DNA of 16,332 nucleotides, taken from S141-55 sp964422065 (GTDB lineage Bacteria; Hydrothermota; Hydrothermia; WGAB01). Both the position numbers and the translations under genes were made by a program. Where the stretch lies: positions 1 through 16,332 of the forward strand of contig CAYQZW010000034.1 in NCBI GenBank assembly GCA_964422065.1. Reading direction: 5' to 3'. The notes under the pieces were generated by a model, which saw only the letters and a list, made by a program, of their open reading frames with translations, had not been told where the DNA came from and did not search any database. Below are positions 14,856 through 16,332 of the stretch, one piece after another (within the stretch, counting starts at the first letter, position 1; each line of letters starts with the position of its first letter).

Positions 14856-15428
14856 ATGAAGAGTACGGAGGAGCACAATTCGCCGAGATCTTTGGGGGAT
14901 CTTTCAGTCCTGCCGACGGTTTGGATCGGGGTTGGGCTCAATCAAGGATGTCGGATGCAGACCCTTCGGCAGATCATGGTGGTTCTCCATGAGATGCTGT
15001 TCCATTTGCGATGGAGTCCGATATATGTCACCCCACCCATAGGAGGCCCTTCCCAACCTCCGTATTGGAACCTTGTGGTTAGCGGGACCACGTCTTTGAC
15101 CCCATGGGCCCTATTCCGCCGTTTGAAGACCCTGGAACGAAAGGTCGGCCGGCTCCGCCATAAGCGGTGGGGGCCCAGAGTCATGGACTTGGATCTTCTG
15201 TTTTATGACCAAATGATTGTGCACACCCCTGATCTCCAGATCCCCCATCCTCGGGTCCACGAACGCCCATTTGTTTTGATCCCTATGCGGGACCTTGACC
15301 CTCACTGGCGCCATCCTGTGCTGAAGAAGACCGTAGAGGAACTCCTCGCCGAAGTCCCAGAAATCCCCAATTTCCCTAAGGTTTCCGTGCAATGGTTTAC
15401 AGGAAGGAATTTTGCCTTTTATAATTAG
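14856..15428 (+). CDS. folK: 2-amino-4-hydroxy-6-hydroxymethyldihydropteridine pyrophosphokinase
   Basis: HPPK transfers pyrophosphate from ATP to the pterin in folate synthesis. The signature WGPRVMDLDLLFYD (about 108-121) contains the two Mg-binding aspartates, and TPPIGGPSQPPYWNLVV matches the pterin-binding loop. IPHPRVHERPFVLIPMRDLDP is the classical C-terminal motif. At 190 aa it is longer than the usual 155-170. About 20 residues precede the first strand (VWIGVGLNQG, where most relatives have GSN), and a short C-terminal tail follows. I kept the ATG at 14856 because a -10 hexamer ends 6 nt before it; a TTG at codon 13 is the alternative. No dihydropteroate synthase or folB gene is adjacent. 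The last codons overlap the promoter of the downstream kinase gene. Confidence 0.95.
   Translation: MKSTEEHNSPRSLGDLSVLPTVWIGVGLNQGCRMQTLRQIMVVLHEMLFHLRWSPIYVTPPIGGPSQPPYWNLVVSGTTSLTPWALFRRLKTLERKVGRLRHKRWGPRVMDLDLLFYDQMIVHTPDLQIPHPRVHERPFVLIPMRDLDPHWRHPVLKKTVEELLAEVPEIPNFPKVSVQWFTGRNFAFYN
15396..15425 (+). promoter_or_regulatory. Predicted promoter of fakA inside the 3' end of folK
   Basis: TTTACA (15396-15401) and a perfect TATAAT (15420-15425) are separated by 18 nt. The -10 lies in the last sense codons of folK. A start near 15432 would give a leader of about 120 nt before fakA. Confidence 0.55.
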
Positions 15429-15451
15429 GCCGGCCTGAGCGCCTCGGATCC

Positions 15452-15555
15452 ATGATGGAAAACGAAAGGGTCACTTTATGAGGGAGTCAAGCTACGGGCA
15501 TGGGCACAATGCCAATCCCCCTCTGATGATGTTCCTTATGTTGCACTCCATTTGA
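15452..15555 (+). other. fakA leader with two chained micro-ORFs
   Basis: The 126-nt gap between folK and fakA holds two small frames. The first (15452-15481) encodes MMENERVTL, and its TGA overlaps the ATG of the second as ATGA. The second (15478-15555) encodes 25 residues starting MRESSYGHGH, with AAAGGG 7 nt upstream. Its TGA overlaps the fakA ATG as TGATG. No similarity is recognised. The chain could couple translation of fakA or be chance. Confidence 0.3.
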
Positions 15556-16332
15556 TGATGAGTCACCTTCATATTGGCTATATTGACGGTGTACGCTTCA
15601 AAGAGGCCTTTATCGCCGGTGGGACTTGGGTGATCCATAATCGAGACCGCCTCAACCAGATCAACGTTTTCCCTGTGGCAGACAAGGACACTGGAACCAA
15701 TCTCCAAATCACGTTTTACCGGACGATCCAGAAGATCCAGGACCTCGAGGAACGGTCTTTAGGTGACATGGTCAAAGCCATTGCCCGGGAATTGATTATG
15801 GAGGCTCGGGGCAACTCCGGCGTAATCTTCTCCCAATTCTTTTCCTCGCTCGCGAAATCCCTGGAACGACACCGAAAGATCCATGCACCCGAATTTGTTG
15901 AAGCCCTGAGACAGGCCATCCACCAAACGTATCAAGGTCTGGAGAACCCCAAAGAAGGTACGATCCTTACGGTGATCCGTGAAAGCGTAGAACAGACTTT
16001 ACAAAGGCACCAAAACGAGCGAGACGTTTTTCATCTCCTCGGCAAGATGTACGAATACGCCCAAACGACTCTTGAAAGGACGAAGGAGATGTTGCCTCAA
16101 CTCCGGAAGGCCAAGGTCGTGGATGCCGGAGGAATGGCCTATGTCTTGTTCCTTCAAGGGGTCTTGAAACTTCTCCGCGAGGGTCGGCACGTCGTAGACC
16201 ACCTCTTAGAACGGATCGATGGGGTCCGAGAGGCCGATGAAGTCTTCTATGATGAGACCCCAAACTACCGCTTTTGTACCGAGGCTGTCCTGGAGACGTA
16301 CTCCCGTCAGATCACACGTCAGCGAATCATGG
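15555..16332 (+). CDS. fakA: FakA/DAK2-domain fatty acid kinase, N-terminal part
   Basis: The gene is open to the right edge: 259 codons plus one base are visible, about half the usual 540-550 residues. FakA phosphorylates fatty acids bound to a FakB (DegV) partner, for phospholipid synthesis. The DAK2-like ATP-binding domain starts GYIDGVRFKEAFIAGG. It continues with VFPVADKDTGTNL (38-50), whose D43 and D45 match the metal-binding aspartates, ARGNSGVIFSQFF (84-96), KEGTILTVIRES (133-144) and VVDAGGMAYVLFLQG (188-202). NYRFCTEAVLE opens the middle domain. K44 replaces the usual Gly of DGD. There is no ribosome site before the tandem ATGs (15555, 15558); the first overlaps the stop of a 25-codon leader ORF. 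A dihydroxyacetone kinase-like paralogue is less likely because of the FakA-type domain succession. Confidence 0.9.
   Translation, partial: MMSHLHIGYIDGVRFKEAFIAGGTWVIHNRDRLNQINVFPVADKDTGTNLQITFYRTIQKIQDLEERSLGDMVKAIARELIMEARGNSGVIFSQFFSSLAKSLERHRKIHAPEFVEALRQAIHQTYQGLENPKEGTILTVIRESVEQTLQRHQNERDVFHLLGKMYEYAQTTLERTKEMLPQLRKAKVVDAGGMAYVLFLQGVLKLLREGRHVVDHLLERIDGVREADEVFYDETPNYRFCTEAVLETYSRQITRQRIM

Noticed and set aside
15429..15554. A frameshifted or degraded Asp23-type gene upstream of fakA
   Set aside because: None of the three frames shows Asp23 motifs, and the fakA product begins with a normal family N terminus.
15967..16263. Minus-strand open frame opposite fakA
   Set aside because: The plus strand encodes clear FakA motifs throughout; the antisense frame is Arg/His-rich shadow sequence.
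1..16332. tRNA, rRNA, CRISPR arrays, insertion sequences or transposase genes
   Set aside because: No cloverleaf-like segment, spaced direct repeats, terminal inverted repeats or transposase motifs were found by eye; nearly all sequence is accounted for by conserved genes.

Overview
The window suggests a Gram-negative-type (diderm), respiring and probably thermophilic bacterium. The diderm inference rests on a partial LptF/LptG-family lipopolysaccharide permease at the left edge. The respiratory inference rests on a complete six-gene alternative complex III (ACIII) operon. The thermophile hint is a nucleotidyltransferase resembling inositol-1-phosphate cytidylyltransferase, an enzyme of di-myo-inositol phosphate synthesis in (hyper)thermophiles. 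Base composition is moderately GC-rich, coding density is very high, and no stretch over 300 bases lacks a gene. I cannot assign a phylum from sequence alone.

Layout, left to right. (1) Positions 1-4198, minus strand: a five-gene operon, in transcription order phosphomanno/phosphoglucomutase, queuosine-precursor transporter (VUT/YhhQ family), inositol-phosphate-cytidylyltransferase-like enzyme, an unrecognised polytopic membrane protein with clustered histidines, and the 5' end of an LptF/G permease. Genes are separated by 30 nt or less, or overlap. (2) Positions 4265-5926, plus strand, divergent from the mutase: a membrane-anchored SpoIID/LytB-type protein with a SPOR-like segment. (3) Positions 5987-13021, minus strand: the ACIII operon actA-actB-actC-actD-actE-actF, convergent with the SpoIID gene. 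It has a good sigma70-like promoter with a perfect 17-bp palindrome over its -35 element. (4) Positions 13137-14759, minus strand: CTP synthase. (5) Positions 14856-15428, plus strand: FolK, divergent from CTP synthase. (6) Position 15555 to the right edge: the N-terminal part of a FakA/DAK2-type fatty-acid kinase, preceded by a leader containing two tiny overlapping reading frames.

How the genes work together. ACIII (pentaheme ActA, iron-sulfur ActB, quinol-binding ActC and ActF, small membrane ActD, monoheme ActE) oxidises menaquinol or ubiquinol and passes electrons to cytochrome c or directly to a terminal oxidase. No oxidase gene lies in the window. The left operon combines sugar-phosphate, nucleotide-activated polyol and envelope functions. 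FolK, PyrG and FakA are housekeeping genes.

Most notable points: ActB keeps an intact N-terminal four-cysteine iron-sulfur motif that canonical ACIII is thought to have lost. The divergent pyrG/folK promoters both place the -10 hexamer exactly 6 nt before the ATG, which predicts leaderless mRNAs; a third TATAAT-N6-ATG occurs in the SpoIID gene. There is also an operator-like palindrome at the ACIII promoter, an uncharacterised His-rich membrane protein, a fakA leader with chained micro-ORFs, and a strong excess of GGATCC sites.
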